In this document: positions 63,054 to 64,000 of the stretch, one piece after another
Position numbering within the stretch: position 1 is the stretch's first letter
Layout: each line of letters begins with the position of its first letter
DNA from: Gayadomonas joobiniege G7
Lineage (GTDB): Bacteria > Pseudomonadota > Gammaproteobacteria > Enterobacterales > Alteromonadaceae
Length of the DNA: 64,000 nucleotides
Direction: 5' to 3'
Assembly: GCF_000300815.1 (NCBI RefSeq)
Contig: NZ_AMRX01000006.1
Coordinates: forward strand, 248,001 to 312,000
Made by a program: the position numbers and the translations under genes
Notes under the pieces: generated by a model
Told to the model about the DNA's origin: nothing
Databases searched by the model: none
The model's input: only the letters and a program-made list of their open reading frames with translations

Positions 63054-63326
63054 TTACTTTTTGGGTTCTGCTTTAATGGTTAAATCGGCGGTCGGGCGAC
63101 AGCAGCAAGGTAGAATTTCGCCGCGACGCACAAAAGCCAAAGGTTCTTTTGGATACTCAACTTGGCCGCTGATCAGCTCTGTGCGGCACGCACCGCAATA
63201 GCCGTCTCGACAATGGTAGTGAACTTGGTACTGACGGCTTTCTAAATATTCAAGTAGGGTGTTGCAGCCGGATGCCTGATATTCAGTGTACTGGATCAGG
63301 CATTGGATTAATGCATCTTTTTTCAT
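63054..63326 (-). CDS. yfaE: YfaE-type [2Fe-2S] ferredoxin for ribonucleotide reductase
   Basis: A 90-residue plant-type ferredoxin that keeps the NrdB diferric-tyrosyl cofactor. Cluster ligands are in HCRDGYCGACRTEL and a late cysteine in ILPCCCRP. It follows nrdB by 8 bp, the standard order for class Ia nrd operons. Confidence 0.92.
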   Translation of the reverse strand: MKKDALIQCLIQYTEYQASGCNTLLEYLESRQYQVHYHCRDGYCGACRTELISGQVEYPKEPLAFVRRGEILPCCCRPTADLTIKAEPKK

Positions 63327-63334
63327 TGAGCTGC

Positions 63335-64000
63335 TTATAGCTCAAAATCATCAAAATCATCTGTGTTCAGTTCACTGTCAATTTGACCCACCAAATAGGA
63401 GCTGATTTCGGCTTCTTGAGGGGCCACTTGAACATTGTCACTGACAAGCCAGGCGTTGATCCAAGGGATAGGGTTTTGTGTTTGTTTAAAGATGGCTGGT
63501 AAACCTATCGCTTCCATTCGAGTATTGGTAATATATTCCACATACTGGCATAAAATATCAACATTTAAGCCAATCATAGAGCCGTCTTTAAATAGATATT
63601 GCGCCCATTCTTTTTCTTGTTCAGCAGCCGAGCGGAATATTTCTATTACTTGCTCACGACACTCTATCGCAATCTCAGCCATTTCAGGATCGTCTTGACC
63701 ATCTGCCATAATATTTAGCATATGCTGAGTACCCGTAAGGTGGAGGGCTTCATCCCGAGCAATTAATTTGATGATTTTTGCGTTGCCTTCCATTAATTCG
63801 CGTTCTGCAAATGCAAAACTACAAGCAAAACTCACATAAAAGCGAATCGCTTCTAAAACATTGACGGCTGCCAAACACAAATAAGTTAACTTTTTCATCT
63901 CTCGTAAGGTAACTTTTAACGGCTCGCCATTATGCTCGTACGTGCCTTCACCTGACGTATGATATAACTGGCATGCATGGATTAGTTTATCGTAATAATG
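63335..64000 (-). CDS. nrdB: Ribonucleoside-diphosphate reductase beta subunit NrdB (5' end outside window)
   Basis: Class Ia R2 subunit that carries the diiron-tyrosyl radical. The open frame continues to the window edge (first visible residues [19 protein letters not shown]), so about 221 C-terminal residues of a usual 376 are here. Seen are the iron ligands in [20 protein letters not shown] and [14 protein letters not shown], and the C-terminal tail with tyrosine-containing SSYLVGQID and the acidic end used to bind NrdA. Confidence 0.95.
   Translation of the reverse strand, partial: HYYDKLIHACQLYHTSGEGTYEHNGEPLKVTLREMKKLTYLCLAAVNVLEAIRFYVSFACSFAFAERELMEGNAKIIKLIARDEALHLTGTQHMLNIMADGQDDPEMAEIAIECREQVIEIFRSAAEQEKEWAQYLFKDGSMIGLNVDILCQYVEYITNTRMEAIGLPAIFKQTQNPIPWINAWLVSDNVQVAPQEAEISSYLVGQIDSELNTDDFDDFEL

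Overview
The window reads as chromosome of a marine gammaproteobacterium, most likely an Alteromonadales member. The reasons are gene content (Na+-NQR, FabV, TRAP transport, ectoine metabolism, PilT/PilU, EpmC, a Vibrio/Shewanella-type integron) and an AT-rich codon style. The genus is inference. No rRNA, tRNA or CRISPR array was seen.

Layout. Bases 1-5173: the end of a cytochrome c maturation operon (ccmF partial, ccmG, ccmH, ccmI), then an MBL-fold protein and mlaA. Bases 5.2-10.5 kb: a scrambled block of polymorphic-toxin tail fragments alternating with small membrane proteins that look like immunity genes. One conserved junction (AFGNALGNSIVEGMKG) recurs in three ORFs plus a fourth vestige, and one ORF fuses the start of brnT to a toxin tail. 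Bases 10.5-22.9 kb: GGDEF-EAL protein, YaiI, a Tat-exported PhoD-like phosphatase, a ThuA-domain lipoprotein, EttA, a PEP-CTERM protein, MsrPQ and MscS. Bases 22.9-28 kb: an ectoine-degradation operon in which an M20 deacylase stands in for the usual DoeB. Bases 28.3-33.1 kb: small membrane proteins, an AmpG-like permease, PPIase, RlmG, AlkB and BolA. Bases 33.1-36.1 kb: a TRAP transporter with a lipoprotein receptor. Bases 36.1-44.7 kb: fabV and nqrABCDEF-apbE-nqrM, followed by dinB under a near-consensus LexA box. Bases 45.9-56.0 kb: housekeeping genes (yggT, proC, yggS, pilT, pilU), a solitary ectB, epmC, an EamA transporter, trhO and an HDOD protein.

Bases 56.1-62.1 kb are a decayed chromosomal integron. 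The integrase gene is broken by frameshifts, nonsense codons and internal deletions, yet keeps a LexA box upstream. It is followed by a run of cassettes with six recognisable attC sites. The cassettes carry two hypothetical proteins, a small membrane protein disrupted by an IS91-family remnant, an acetyltransferase, HigBA, a toxin-antitoxin-like pair whose toxin has an in-frame stop, and an antisense acetyltransferase fragment. Bases 62.1-64.0 kb return to core genes: rdgC, the YfaE-type ferredoxin and the 3' part of nrdB.

The two regions most worth attention are the toxin-tail array at 5.2-10.5 kb and the dying integron at 56.1-62.1 kb. The pairing of an ectoine-catabolic operon with a distant solo ectB is a metabolic point of interest.
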